Part shown: positions 7,729 through 17,011 of the stretch, in pieces | Position numbering within the stretch: the first letter of the stretch is position 1 | Layout of the letters: the number at the start of each line of letters is the position of its first letter | NCBI GenBank assembly: GCA_965662365.1 | Contig: CBFIHR010000019.1 | Span: forward strand, 1 to 63,235 | Direction: 5' to 3' | Origin: CAWVWD01 sp965662365 | GTDB lineage: Bacteria; Bacteroidota; Bacteroidia; Chitinophagales; Saprospiraceae | Length of the DNA stretch: 63,235 bases | The notes under the pieces: generated by a model | Told to the model about the DNA's origin: nothing | The model's database searches: none | Seen by the model: only the letters and a program-made list of their open reading frames with translations | Translations under genes and position numbers: made by a program

Positions 7729-10113
7729 TCAAATTCCCACTTCCATTTTTAAAGTCATTAATCTTGGCGGACTAATCCGTCCTATTCGTAAAGCATATTC
7801 ATAGTTAAAGACATTATTAATAACAAAGTTCAATTTTACTTTTTCTGTGACTTCGTAGTTTAATCGTATATCAAAAACCCAGTCGCCTGTCGTATGTTCT
7901 GCTCGATATTCTCGCATTCCTGGGAAGAGCGCCCCGCCATTTATTCTTTCTAATCCCTCACCAAAAAGGCCTTCGCCTACTAAAATATCATCGACGTTAA
8001 TCATTCTACTTTGATAATTAGCTGCAAAACCAACCGTCAATGATTTATAATATAATTCTATATCAAAGCGATAGTTATGTAAATTACGATAATTTAAAAT
8101 CCCTTCGTACAAGGAAGAATCCAGCGAAAAAATAGAGTTAACCGCTGATTTTAGAAAGAATCCACCATCTCGTAAGTTTGTGGTATCTGTTGCTAAATTG
8201 GCAGGGAAAGTATAAGTGTAACCTGTCCAAAGTCGATAACCGATTTCGCCTAACTGACCGTTAATTTGTCCTCCCAGCTCAAAACCTAAAATTCGTGCTT
8301 CTGCAATATTTATATTTTTAAATCCATAATTTTCTGCTTTCCCAAGTTCTATGATATTAAAAGTGTCCGTACTTCCATAAAATCCAAAAATAGGTTCAAT
8401 CAAATCGGCATAATCATTAAAGAAAACAACAGCATCAAAATATCCTTTAATCGCTTTATTATCAAAAGCACGTTTGTAACCGATTTCATAACTTGCACCG
8501 ATTTCTGGCCGCAACTCAGGATTTGGAAAATTCTGAATACCATTATTATAATCGACATATTGCTCTAGTAAGCTCGGTAAACGATATCCCTGCCCAAGAT
8601 TAGTCCGAATGATATCTTTCGGTGTAATCGCAAACGAACTGGCTACTCGTAAGACCGGAAAACCTGCTTGCTCATCATCTTCAAAAGCGTACGTCTCCCA
8701 TCGAGAGCCGACCGCTACGGTCAATCTATCATCAAGTAAAGATTTTTCGACTTGAGCATAAACACTATTGATGTAACCGCCAAAACTACCTGGTTGCATC
8801 GCTGTCGAATCATAGGCAAACAAGGCACTTTGTACATCTAAAATTTGACGATTTACGCCAGCGGTTAGATTGATGTTGTTTTTAAATTGTCGGTTAAATT
8901 GATACTCTAAATGATTGACAGAAGCAACTGTATTTTGTGAATTTCCTGTACGGAGAAAACTCACGTTATAAAACCTCGTTTTAATAGAATGTTGATTGCT
9001 GAATGGATCAAAATAAGTGATGTACGGATCGAAATTTCGAGAAAAATAACTATCCATAGTAATACGTCCTGAGGGCAACAACGCCGAAGTGTCCCCATCT
9101 TGCCAAAAGCCCCAAAATCCTTGCGTAAATTCCATTACATTACCATTTATCCCGACCGCTAAATTATCCGTGATTCGATAACGAGTATTAAAATTAAATC
9201 GATTTCTGCGTTCGTTAGCATCCTTTAAATACGATAATTCTTTGTGAGAATGCGCTCCTAAAACCAAGTCAAACTTTTCACCTATTTTTTGACGGTGCGA
9301 AATATATGTTCCGTAATTGTGTGGCTGTGGCTTATCTTGCCACCAGACTTGATATTCTTTTTCAGGGTCAGAATAAACACCAGCGTAAGTTTGCCAAGTC
9401 GTTGAAGGCTCAGCCGTTGGATAAGCTGTTTGAATATTAATAATGCCATTCATGGCAGATGTCCCGTAAAGTACAGAAGTTGCGCCTTTCAGAACCTCGA
9501 TTTGAGCAATATTCTCAATCGGTACGTAGTTCCACGGAATTGTTGAGCCTTCGGGAGCTAACAACGGCAATCCATCGACGATAATGCTCACTCGACTACC
9601 TGCCCCAAAAGAAAAGCCACTACCTCGCACGCTTGCTTGCCCATCAATAATTTGAATACCCGGTACTTTGCTAATAATTTGGTCGAGTTGTGTGACTTGA
9701 TTGTTAGCCAAAAAGTCAGGATCGATAATATCAATTGAGACGGCTTCCCTTAAAATATTTTTTTCATATCGACTTGTCGTAACCGTTACAGCATCTAAGA
9801 TAGAGGACGCTTCCTCCATTGTTATATTAATAATCGTATTGCCTTCTTCTTCTATATAAACTTGCTCCACAACTGTTTTATAACCAATATAAGTGAAAGT
9901 AATGGTATTCGATATATCGGCTTTAACCACGTATCGCCCCTCGAAATTCGTCACTGTCCCTTTTCCGTCTGATGTGCGAACAGTTACGCCAATCATCGGC
10001 TCATTTGTCGTCGCATCAATTACTTGACCTTCAATTGTTGCGGAAGTTTGCCCGAAAAGCGATGTTGAAAATCCTATTGTTATTACTAAAATAATGTAAA
10101 ATTTAAGTTTCAT
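7729..10113 (-). CDS. TonB-dependent outer-membrane receptor
   Basis: This is a gated beta-barrel transporter for a scarce nutrient or metal complex. The signal peptide ends near SLFGQ. A carboxypeptidase-regulatory-like domain (EGQVIDATTNEPMIGV) spans about residues 25-105. The plug domain (about 110-230) contains IDGQASVRGSGFSFGAG and VLKGATSVLYGTSAMNGIIN. The barrel ends in VEVGI-type terminal strands (LKMEVGI). At 794 residues it resembles siderophore/vitamin-type receptors more than SusC. It begins 27 bases after the class D beta-lactamase-like gene on the same strand, so the two are probably cotranscribed. The substrate cannot be inferred. Confidence 0.94.
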   Translation of the reverse strand: MKLKFYIILVITIGFSTSLFGQTSATIEGQVIDATTNEPMIGVTVRTSDGKGTVTNFEGRYVVKADISNTITFTYIGYKTVVEQVYIEEEGNTIINITMEEASSILDAVTVTTSRYEKNILREAVSIDIIDPDFLANNQVTQLDQIISKVPGIQIIDGQASVRGSGFSFGAGSRVSIIVDGLPLLAPEGSTIPWNYVPIENIAQIEVLKGATSVLYGTSAMNGIINIQTAYPTAEPSTTWQTYAGVYSDPEKEYQVWWQDKPQPHNYGTYISHRQKIGEKFDLVLGAHSHKELSYLKDANERRNRFNFNTRYRITDNLAVGINGNVMEFTQGFWGFWQDGDTSALLPSGRITMDSYFSRNFDPYITYFDPFSNQHSIKTRFYNVSFLRTGNSQNTVASVNHLEYQFNRQFKNNINLTAGVNRQILDVQSALFAYDSTAMQPGSFGGYINSVYAQVEKSLLDDRLTVAVGSRWETYAFEDDEQAGFPVLRVASSFAITPKDIIRTNLGQGYRLPSLLEQYVDYNNGIQNFPNPELRPEIGASYEIGYKRAFDNKAIKGYFDAVVFFNDYADLIEPIFGFYGSTDTFNIIELGKAENYGFKNINIAEARILGFELGGQINGQLGEIGYRLWTGYTYTFPANLATDTTNLRDGGFFLKSAVNSIFSLDSSLYEGILNYRNLHNYRFDIELYYKSLTVGFAANYQSRMINVDDILVGEGLFGEGLERINGGALFPGMREYRAEHTTGDWVFDIRLNYEVTEKVKLNFVINNVFNYEYALRIGRISPPRLMTLKMEVGI

Positions 10114-10140
10114 AATTTGTATTGTTTATATGAATGATTC

Positions 10141-11028
10141 TTATTCTAAAATAGATAAACGCTGCATCGCCTCTAAACCAATTTGTAATCGAAGGCGAGC
10201 GAAATCGTTCGTTTCCTCTTGATTTAGCGGTGTTACATTTGTGGCTACATAATAAACATCATGACCTTTTTCTACAAAACCGACAAACCAACCAATATTA
10301 TTTCCATTTCGAATCGCCCAGCCAGTTTTTCCGCTTAACGTATATTCCTCATTTTTATCAATGACCATGATTTTTTGCATAGTAGCGTAGGTCTTATCCG
10401 ATAACGGTAGTTCTTTATGGTAAAAGCGTTTTAAAAAATCAATTTGCTGCTTTTGCGAAATTTTGAACTCGCCCTCTAACCAAAACAAATCTATCATAGC
10501 ATCTGTAATGTCCATATTGCCGTAGTCCAATTTCTTCAAATATTCATTCATCCGTTTTGTGCCGATAGCCCGAGCAACCTCTTGATAACAAGGTACACAA
10601 GAGACTTTATAGGCTTCCGCCAACGTTAAATCTTTGTTCCAAATCGCCATTGAACGAGGATTGCCGTCCCATTTGAATAGGTGATGTTCATCTGCTAAAA
10701 CACCCGTTTCTAAGCCAATCATAGAATTAACGATTTTGAACGTCGAAGCTGGTAAAAACCCTGTTTCTGTTCGTTCAAAATCATTAGAAAAATACGCCTT
10801 TTTTGGGGCATCATAAATCAATATAGCACCTGCGACTTGATTTGAGTCAATAATACCTTGAAAACTTTCTACTATGTTTTCCTGGATTTTTATCTCTTGA
10901 TACGCTCCTTGATTAATCGGTTGTTCTGCTGTTTTTTCAGTTGAATTATCGCATGAATAGAACAATATTCCTATTAAAAATATTATCATAAACCTTATCA
11001 ACGATTGTAGTCTATGCGTTTTTTTCAT
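10141..11028 (-). CDS. Class D (OXA-type) beta-lactamase-like lipoprotein
   Basis: This is a serine acyl-enzyme of the penicillin-binding/beta-lactamase superfamily, probably attached to the periplasmic face of a membrane. The signal ends in the lipobox FYSC (Cys26). All class D signatures are present in order: STFK (S95 nucleophile, K98), SCV (S143-V145, the SxV motif, followed by PCYQEVARAIG), YGN (169-171), FWLEG with the conserved Trp (W183), and KTG (234-236). The length matches OXA enzymes with an added lipoprotein leader. It may hydrolyse beta-lactams, or act as a low-activity transpeptidase or carboxypeptidase homologue. It leads an apparent two-gene operon with a TonB receptor. There is no sign of an integron or transposon, so it looks chromosomal and intrinsic. 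Confidence 0.93.
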   Translation of the reverse strand: MKKTHRLQSLIRFMIIFLIGILFYSCDNSTEKTAEQPINQGAYQEIKIQENIVESFQGIIDSNQVAGAILIYDAPKKAYFSNDFERTETGFLPASTFKIVNSMIGLETGVLADEHHLFKWDGNPRSMAIWNKDLTLAEAYKVSCVPCYQEVARAIGTKRMNEYLKKLDYGNMDITDAMIDLFWLEGEFKISQKQQIDFLKRFYHKELPLSDKTYATMQKIMVIDKNEEYTLSGKTGWAIRNGNNIGWFVGFVEKGHDVYYVATNVTPLNQEETNDFARLRLQIGLEAMQRLSILE

Positions 11029-11041
11029 AGTTGAAAAATTT

Positions 11042-11049
11042 CAAATTTA
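11042..11049 (-). promoter_or_regulatory. Candidate -7 box TAAATTTG for the beta-lactamase-like gene
   Basis: The minus strand reads TAAATTTG, an exact TAnnTTTG match, 13 bases before the start codon. There is no convincing -33 TTG. Confidence 0.4.
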
Positions 11050-11223
11050 TTATATTATTAAAAAATAACCTGTCACAGAATGGAATAAAGTAAAAAATAA
11101 TCGTAGTTTTCTGAAACGATTCATGCAAGTATCCGTCTAATGAATGAAATCATTTAAAGCAAGTTACCCTTTTTGGTAGGAATATTTCTGAGAATTTTTT
11201 AATAATTTTTACAAAAAACAAAG

Positions 11224-11877
11224 ATGAAAAAAATTACACTACTGTCGTTTGTTTTAACATTGTTTACTACGGTTAGTTTTGGGCAAGTCACAGAGGGCCA
11301 AAACTACATGAGTATTGGTACTTTTAATAGCTTGACTATTGTTTTGCCGGAAGGTAGCGAAAAAGATGCCGCAAAAGAATGGGTAAAATTCTTTAAGGAA
11401 TACGGTAAAACTAAGAAAAACCGTAAAACCGATGAATATTTTACTGATAATGCTGAGATTTTAGGCATGAGTAGTAATTCTGTTGATGTTTATGCTAAAT
11501 TTGATGGGAATACGATGACTGCCTGGTTCGATTTGGGCGGGGCTTATCTTTCGTCTAATAGACATCCTGAGGGTTATGCTTTAGGCGAACAAATTTTGAT
11601 GGATTTTGGGCTACATTTAAAGATAGTAATGGTCGAAGAAGAGGTCAAAGCTGAAGAAAAAACATTGAAAGATTTGGAGGCTGACCATGAAAGATTGGTC
11701 AAGGATAAGGCGACATTAGAAAAAAATATCGAAGATTGGAAAGCGAAAATCGCTCAAGCCGAAATGGATATTGAACAAAATATATCTGATCAAAAAGCAA
11801 AAACAAATGAAATCGGTCAACAAATGACTATTATCGAACAAATCAAAGCACGATTAGCAGAATTGAAAGCTCAATAA
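11224..11877 (+). CDS. Exported protein of unknown function with C-terminal coiled coil
   Basis: I do not recognise the family. A signal peptide (MKKITLLSFVLTLFTTVSFG) is followed by a compact domain (about residues 22-130) that contains VTEGQNYMSIGTFNSLTI and AWFDLGGAYLSS. From about residue 135 to the end the sequence is a continuous charged coiled coil with heptad-like spacing (KTLKDLEADHERLVKDK...). It contains no cysteine. The protein is likely periplasmic or surface-exposed and oligomeric. The gene is isolated, with about 195 bases separating it from the divergent beta-lactamase-like gene, and ends at a strong bidirectional terminator. Confidence 0.85.
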   Translation: MKKITLLSFVLTLFTTVSFGQVTEGQNYMSIGTFNSLTIVLPEGSEKDAAKEWVKFFKEYGKTKKNRKTDEYFTDNAEILGMSSNSVDVYAKFDGNTMTAWFDLGGAYLSSNRHPEGYALGEQILMDFGLHLKIVMVEEEVKAEEKTLKDLEADHERLVKDKATLEKNIEDWKAKIAQAEMDIEQNISDQKAKTNEIGQQMTIIEQIKARLAELKAQ

Positions 11878-11890
11878 GTAATAGATCAAT

Positions 11891-11926
11891 AAATGAAAGG
11901 TAGCTCAAGTGAGCTACCTTTCATTT
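11891..11926. terminator. Bidirectional terminator
   Basis: Perfect 17-base arms starting AAATGAAAGGTAGCTCA enclose a 2-base loop. The plus side runs into TTATTTTTATAA. It separates the convergent coiled-coil and fasciclin genes. Confidence 0.9.
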
Positions 11927-11931
11927 TATTT

Positions 11932-12846
11932 TTATAAAATACCCAAAATATCATCAATCGTATGTAAAAGCCCATTGCCTCCCTGAATATTTTTATCTAC
12001 AAAAAGGCAACTATTTTGATTATCATCAATAATTCCTCCTTCACCATAAATAAAGATTCGGCCACCATTCATCGCATCAAAACTCTCGGGGCTGTTACTT
12101 AATTTAATAGCGTTTTCAGCAATATGATATTTTATGGTACTTTCTAAACCAGAAATATCTGCCAAGGAATTCCACCCTTTTTGAGCCATCACCGTTTGAA
12201 AGGCTTCATTTGTAGGAGCATAAATCGAGTAAGGACCAGAGTCGCTAATCAAAGGGCGTAAGCCCAACAAATCAACTGCTGCGACAAATGAATCTAAACC
12301 ATGAATTGCTGCTAATTCTAGAGTTGTCGGCGGCGTAATAACTTGATCAACTTCATGGATAACACCATCATCTACCACAATATCTGCAAGTGTGATTTTT
12401 ACTTTCTGATTAATCGCTGGGTCATCTGCGGTATTGATGTACATATCCATTCGATTGATGCCGTTATCATTACGATAGAAAGCCTCTGTTTGTGAATATC
12501 CTGTGGGTAATTCTTGTTGGGTCATTTGCCCGAAAAGAATATGATAATTCATTAAATATTCTAATTCTATTGGATCAATATTATCTAAGGAACGACCATT
12601 TAAGTAGGTTTCAAAAGCAGCATTTCGGGGAACGAAAATAGTTCTATTCCCGACTTCTAACCCAACTTTATCTAAGGCTTCATTAAATAAGGAATATCCC
12701 GCACGTTGACTTAGTAAAGTTTCTAAGTCATTCTTAAGTTCATCATCAACGTTACTATCGCCAATATCAAAAAGTTCGCAACTACTTATTAGAAATAATG
12801 ATAATAACAATAATAGACTGGAGAAGATAAATTTCATCTTTGTCAT
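11932..12846 (-). CDS. Fasciclin (FAS1) domain lipoprotein
   Basis: This is an adhesion-type surface or periplasmic lipoprotein. The signal ends in ISSC (lipobox cysteine near residue 23). Two FAS1 repeats follow, at about residues 35-170 and 175-304. Each shows the family pattern: a sentence like IFVPRNAAFETYL or YSIYAPTNEAFQTV (the FAPTNxAF motif), then YHILFGQ or YHIAENA (the YH motif), and a final strand ending in VIHEVDQVI or LLHTIDDIL. Start: Met1, although Met4 is possible. Ligand and location beyond the lipid anchor are unknown. It is monocistronic. Confidence 0.93.
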   Translation of the reverse strand: MTKMKFIFSSLLLLLSLFLISSCELFDIGDSNVDDELKNDLETLLSQRAGYSLFNEALDKVGLEVGNRTIFVPRNAAFETYLNGRSLDNIDPIELEYLMNYHILFGQMTQQELPTGYSQTEAFYRNDNGINRMDMYINTADDPAINQKVKITLADIVVDDGVIHEVDQVITPPTTLELAAIHGLDSFVAAVDLLGLRPLISDSGPYSIYAPTNEAFQTVMAQKGWNSLADISGLESTIKYHIAENAIKLSNSPESFDAMNGGRIFIYGEGGIIDDNQNSCLFVDKNIQGGNGLLHTIDDILGIL

Positions 12847-13055
12847 AAAAGTGATTTATATGTAAGTTAATAATCGATTTTAGTTTGAATTAAGTTTTAG
12901 GCTATGTGATATTTCACACAAATCAACAACTTCTACGTTGTCAAGTCGTTTACTCAAGAATAACAATAAGTAAATCTGCTTTATTAGGCAAGTTATTTGA
13001 TATTTGAATAAAGTCAAAACTAAGAAATGATACGCAAAACTTTACATTCATAACT

Positions 13056-13574
13056 ATGAAAAATATTATTAAGATTTTTGTAATGGGAATTACAACGCTC
13101 ATTGTGAGTTGTACTCGGTCAGACACACAAGTGAAGAATCCTAAATTTCAGAAGCGATTACAATGGTTACTTCGACACAATGTTCCCGAGGTTTCTGTCC
13201 CTGAAACAAAACAACTGAACAACGTCACGTATTTAGACGCTCGTGAAAAAGAAGAATATGATGTAAGCCATATTGAAGATGCCATCTGGGTCGGTTACGA
13301 TGATTTTGAAATAAGTAATATTCCAGATATTGACACCAGTCAAAATATCGTGATTTACTGTTCGGTCGGTTATCGAAGTGAAAGAATTGCTAATAAATTA
13401 AAAGATGTAGGTTATACTAAAGTTTATAATCTTTACGGTGGCTTATTTGAATGGTATAATGAGGGGCTGCCCGTTGTTGATAATGAAAAACAACTTACCG
13501 ATAAAATACACGGATTTAATGAAAACTGGAGTCAATGGGTCAATGAACGAAAGAAAGGTGATGCCGTTTGGTAG
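13056..13574 (+). CDS. Rhodanese-like domain lipoprotein
   Basis: This is a single-domain sulfurtransferase-type protein of the envelope. The signal ends in the lipobox IVSC (Cys19). The rhodanese domain spans about residues 45-155, with YLDAREKEEYDVSHIEDAIWV (the CH2A-like region) and the active loop CSVGYRSER starting at Cys102, which can carry a persulfide. The six-residue loop CSVGYR fits a sulfur- (not phosphate-) handling enzyme. The terminal YNLYGGLFEWYNEGLPVV is typical of single-domain rhodaneses. The physiological thiol acceptor is unknown. It is followed by a bidirectional terminator shared with eno. Confidence 0.93.
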   Translation: MKNIIKIFVMGITTLIVSCTRSDTQVKNPKFQKRLQWLLRHNVPEVSVPETKQLNNVTYLDAREKEEYDVSHIEDAIWVGYDDFEISNIPDIDTSQNIVIYCSVGYRSERIANKLKDVGYTKVYNLYGGLFEWYNEGLPVVDNEKQLTDKIHGFNENWSQWVNERKKGDAVW

Positions 13575-13615
13575 GATTTTAATCTTTTTTTATTGTTTAA
13601 ACATTATTTTAAATA

Positions 13616-13648
13616 AAAACGGAGCTTCAAAATTTGAAGCTCCGTTTT
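13616..13648. terminator. Bidirectional terminator between rhodanese and eno
   Basis: Perfect 16-base arms beginning AAAACGGAGCTTCAAA enclose one central base. They give a short U-run for each strand, between two convergent genes. Confidence 0.88.
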
Positions 13649-13673
13649 GGTTTTCAGTATGCTGAATAACGGC

Positions 13674-14957
13674 TTAACGTAATACATTTTTGCCGTTGTA
13701 AATTGCTGTATCGCCTAATTCTTCCTCGATGCGTAACAATTGATTGTATTTAGCGATTCTATCAGAACGAGAAGCAGAACCAGTTTTAATTTGTCCTGTG
13801 CTTAACGCAACTGCTAAATCTGCAATAGTTGTATCTTCTGTTTCACCTGAACGGTGTGACATTACACTTGTGAAACCATTGCGAGTAGCTAAGTTTACGG
13901 CTTGAATTGTTTCTGTCAAAGAACCAATTTGATTTACTTTAATCAAAATAGAGTTCGCTGATTTTTCATCAATTCCACGCTGTAAACGCTTCGTGTTCGT
14001 TACAAATAAATCATCACCAACTAACTGTGCTTTGTTACCAATAGCAGCATTTAATTTCGCCCAACCAGACCAGTCATCTTCATCTAAACCATCTTCGATT
14101 GATAAAATTGGATAATTTTTCACCCAATCCGCCCAATAAGCAACCATTTCGTCAGAAGTTAATTTATCTCCTGTTGATTGATGGAAGTGATATACTTTTT
14201 CTTCTGCATTATAAAACTCAGAAGCGGCAGCATCCATAGCGATAAACATATCTTCACCAGGTCTGTAGCCTGCTTTTTCGATAGCTTGTAATACGGTTTC
14301 GATAGCTTCCTTATTCGACTTCATACTCGGTGCAAAACCACCCTCGTCACCAACATTTGTCGAATAACCTTTTTTCTTCAAAACTGATTTTAAGGTATGA
14401 AATACCTCTGTTCCCATTCTCAAACCTTCACGGAATGAAGAAGCGCCAACAGGCATAATCATAAACTCTTGAAAGTCAATACTATTATCTGCATGTGAAC
14501 CACCGTTCAAGATATTCATCATCGGAACAGGTAAAACATGAGCGTTTACACCACCGATATAACGATACAACGGCTGACCAACTTCATAAGCGGCTGCTTT
14601 TGCAACAGCTAAAGAAACACCTAAAATCGCATTTGCACCGATTTTAGCTTTGTTGTGTGTGCCATCAATATCAATCATCAATTGATCAATTCCGATTTGA
14701 TCAAATACAGAGAATCCGATTAACTCATCGCTCAATACTTCATTGACGTTTTTACACGCATTCAAAACACCTTTCCCTACATAACGACTTTTGTCACCAT
14801 CACGTAGTTCTACTGCTTCGTATTTTCCTGTTGATGCACCTGAAGGAACAGCCGCACGACCAACAATACCATTTTCTGTTACAACATCTACTTCAACAGT
14901 AGGATTTCCACGAGAGTCCAAAATCTCTCTTGCACTAACTTCTGTAATAATGCTCAT
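13674..14957 (-). CDS. eno: Enolase (phosphopyruvate hydratase)
   Basis: This interconverts 2-phosphoglycerate and phosphoenolpyruvate in glycolysis and gluconeogenesis in the cytoplasm. It starts with the family-typical ITEVSAREILDSRGNPTVEV. The catalytic and metal-binding landmarks are NVGDEGGFAP, the acidic ligands in AMDAAASEFY and SIEDGLDEDDW, VGDDLFVTN, the enolase signature ILIKVNQIGSLTET, and MSHRSGETEDTTIADLAV. At 427 residues it is full length. It lies downstream of carA on the same strand, separated by about 270 bases and a hairpin, so it probably has its own promoter. Confidence 0.99.
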   Translation of the reverse strand: MSIITEVSAREILDSRGNPTVEVDVVTENGIVGRAAVPSGASTGKYEAVELRDGDKSRYVGKGVLNACKNVNEVLSDELIGFSVFDQIGIDQLMIDIDGTHNKAKIGANAILGVSLAVAKAAAYEVGQPLYRYIGGVNAHVLPVPMMNILNGGSHADNSIDFQEFMIMPVGASSFREGLRMGTEVFHTLKSVLKKKGYSTNVGDEGGFAPSMKSNKEAIETVLQAIEKAGYRPGEDMFIAMDAAASEFYNAEEKVYHFHQSTGDKLTSDEMVAYWADWVKNYPILSIEDGLDEDDWSGWAKLNAAIGNKAQLVGDDLFVTNTKRLQRGIDEKSANSILIKVNQIGSLTETIQAVNLATRNGFTSVMSHRSGETEDTTIADLAVALSTGQIKTGSASRSDRIAKYNQLLRIEEELGDTAIYNGKNVLR

Positions 14958-15131
14958 TCTGTGGTTAATTTTTGTTTTGAGAAATTAAATTTGAACTTAA
15001 TCATTTCTAATTTTACAAAATTGCTAAACAAATATTTTTTAGTAATCAGCGATTAACAATCCGTGACTAGTTTGTCTCTACACACTTCTTACTCATCACT
15101 CTTAAAATATTAGCTTTTATTGTTAGTGTAA

Positions 15132-15158
15132 GTAGAAGGTATTTAGAATACCTTCTAC
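15132..15158. terminator. Hairpin downstream of carA
   Basis: Arms GTAGAAGGTATT/AATACCTTCTAC, 12 bases and perfect, surround a TAG loop about 70 bases past the carA stop. No U-run follows on the minus strand, so termination efficiency is uncertain. Confidence 0.6.
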
Positions 15159-15229
15159 CTATTTTATATTACGGAGAATACGAATACTGACATTCGAGAA
15201 TTGATCACCATTCACTATTCCCTAAAATT

Positions 15230-16336
15230 TTACTCTGCTGCCATCATCTGAACGAAGTCGTCAAATAAATAACGAGAATCATGTGGTCCGGGGGAAGATT
15301 CTGGGTGATATTGTACCGAGAATGCTTTTTTCCCTTTGATTCGGATTCCTTCAATTGTACCGTCGTTCAAGTTTTTATGTGTAATTTCTACCTTATCTGC
15401 ATTCGCTTCGATAGCTTGAGGACTGACTCCGAAACCATGATTTTGGCTTGTAATTTCTCCTTTTCCAGTTACTAAATTTTTCACGGGATGATTAATTCCT
15501 CGATGTCCGTGATGCATTTTGTAGGTTGGAATATCTGCCGCCAAAGCCAAAATTTGATGTCCTAAACAGATACCAAAAAGTGGTTTATCTTCTTCTAAGA
15601 TTGCTTTAGTCGTATTCACGGCATAATCCATTGAAGCAGGATCACCAGGACCATTCGATAAGAAATAACCGTTTGGCTTCCATGCTCTGATTTCCTCAAT
15701 AGACGTTTTTGCTGGAAAAACTTTGACTTGACAACCTCTCTGAACGAATGAACGTAGAATATTTTTCTTTGTACCAAAATCTAATACCGCAACTTTATAT
15801 TTCGCATCACTGTCTCCCATTTCGTACGTTTCAGTTGTACTAACTGTTGAGGCTAACTCTAAGCCTTCCATCGAAGGTGTTTCAGCTAATCGCTCTTGCA
15901 AAACCTCAATATCTGTGATTTCAGAAGAGATGATACCATTCATAGCACCTTTTGTACGAATATGACGCACCAAAGCTCTGGTATCAATATCAGAAATTCC
16001 TACCAAGTTATTTGTCTCTAAATATTGCTGAATAGAAGCATCCGCTTGAGGTCGAGAATAATCGTTCGTGAAATTTTTAACAATCAGACCTGCGATTTTT
16101 ACAGATTCAGACTCGATTTCTATACTTTTAGTGCCATAATTACCAATGTGTGCATTGGTCATCACTAATAATTGTCCGTAGTAAGAAGGATCAGTAAAAA
16201 CTTCTTGATAACCGGTCATTCCTGTATTGAAACAGATTTCGCCTGTTGTCGTTCCTATTTTTCCTGCCGATTTTCCTTTAAAAATCGTACCATCTTCTAA
16301 TAATAATACCGCAGTTGTATTTTTGAAATTACTCAT
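15230..16336 (-). CDS. carA: Carbamoyl-phosphate synthase small (glutaminase) subunit
   Basis: This releases ammonia from glutamine and channels it to the large subunit CarB for carbamoyl phosphate, feeding arginine and pyrimidine synthesis. The N-terminal CPSase_sm domain (about residues 8-140) contains FNTGMTGYQEVFTDPSYYGQ. The class I glutamine amidotransferase domain follows, with the nucleophile elbow FGICLGHQ and the His-Glu pair in QYHPESSPGP. Its 368 residues are standard. carB is not in the window, so the subunits are unlinked here. It follows the ribosomal operon but has its own -7 box and lies beyond the rplQ terminator. Confidence 0.99.
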   Translation of the reverse strand: MSNFKNTTAVLLLEDGTIFKGKSAGKIGTTTGEICFNTGMTGYQEVFTDPSYYGQLLVMTNAHIGNYGTKSIEIESESVKIAGLIVKNFTNDYSRPQADASIQQYLETNNLVGISDIDTRALVRHIRTKGAMNGIISSEITDIEVLQERLAETPSMEGLELASTVSTTETYEMGDSDAKYKVAVLDFGTKKNILRSFVQRGCQVKVFPAKTSIEEIRAWKPNGYFLSNGPGDPASMDYAVNTTKAILEEDKPLFGICLGHQILALAADIPTYKMHHGHRGINHPVKNLVTGKGEITSQNHGFGVSPQAIEANADKVEITHKNLNDGTIEGIRIKGKKAFSVQYHPESSPGPHDSRYLFDDFVQMMAAE

Positions 16337-16385
16337 CAGTTTTGGTCTTTTTCCTAATAGTGATTGATGTAATTAGAGGTTTTCG

Positions 16386-16393
16386 CAAAAGTA
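16386..16393 (-). promoter_or_regulatory. Candidate -7 box TACTTTTG of carA
   Basis: The minus strand reads TACTTTTG, an exact TAnnTTTG match, about 50 bases before the carA start and beyond the rplQ terminator. This supports independent transcription of carA. Confidence 0.5.
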
Positions 16394-16445
16394 ATTGAAA
16401 ATAATTGAAAAATTAGAAAAGAGATATAAATATCCCAAATAGACA

Positions 16446-16477
16446 AAAGGCAAGAACCCCTAAGGATTCTTGCCTTT
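16446..16477. terminator. Terminator of the ribosomal operon after rplQ
   Basis: Arms AAAGGCAAGAA/TTCTTGCCTTT with an inner CC/GG pair form a GC-containing hairpin 43 bases after the rplQ stop. On the minus strand it is followed by TTTGTC. It marks the end of the long r-protein transcript. Confidence 0.8.
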
Positions 16478-16519
16478 AATATTTTTATAAATGATATGTC
16501 AGTAATTGGACAACCATTC

Positions 16520-17011
16520 TTACTCTTCTGTTTTTTCTTCTGTCTCGTTTGTCGTTTCTTCAACGTTTGTAACAGGAGCAGATGATTTTTTACGACGACT
16601 ACGACGTGTTCTTTTCTTGCCTGTATCCTCGTCCGCTGCATTTAACATCGTTTCGTTGAAATCAACTAACTCAATCATACACATGTCAGCGTTATCACCT
16701 TGACGGAAGCCAGTTTTGATAACTCGCACATAACCACCTGGACGGTCAGCAATTCTTGGAGCAATTACTTCAAATAACTCTTTTACAGCCTCTTTATTTT
16801 GTAAATTACTGAATACAACTCTTCTTGAGTGTGTAGAGTTTGTCTTCGCTTTTGTTATAATTGGCTCAATGTGTTTACGTAATGCCTTACCCTTAGCTAA
16901 GGTTGTAAAAATACGCTTGTGCTCAATCAAAGCAATAGAAAGGTTGCGTAATAAAGCAGTTCTGTGCCCTTTCTTTCTTCCGAGATGATTAAATTTTTTC
17001 CCGTGTCTCAT
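16520..17011 (-). CDS. rplQ: 50S ribosomal protein L17 (bL17) with charged C-terminal tail
   Basis: L17 is a large-subunit protein near the peptide exit tunnel. The family start MRHGKKFNHLGRKKGHRTALL is unmistakable, so I chose the ATG at 17011; the open frame runs further to 17092 but that part is unrelated. The conserved core ends near residue 120. A tail of about 40 residues follows, first basic (KKRTRRSRRKKSS) and then acidic (EETTNETEEKTEE). Extended L17 is known in Bacteroidota. It is the last gene of the alpha operon, 105 bases after rpoA, with a terminator behind it. Confidence 0.98.
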   Translation of the reverse strand: MRHGKKFNHLGRKKGHRTALLRNLSIALIEHKRIFTTLAKGKALRKHIEPIITKAKTNSTHSRRVVFSNLQNKEAVKELFEVIAPRIADRPGGYVRVIKTGFRQGDNADMCMIELVDFNETMLNAADEDTGKKRTRRSRRKKSSAPVTNVEETTNETEEKTEE

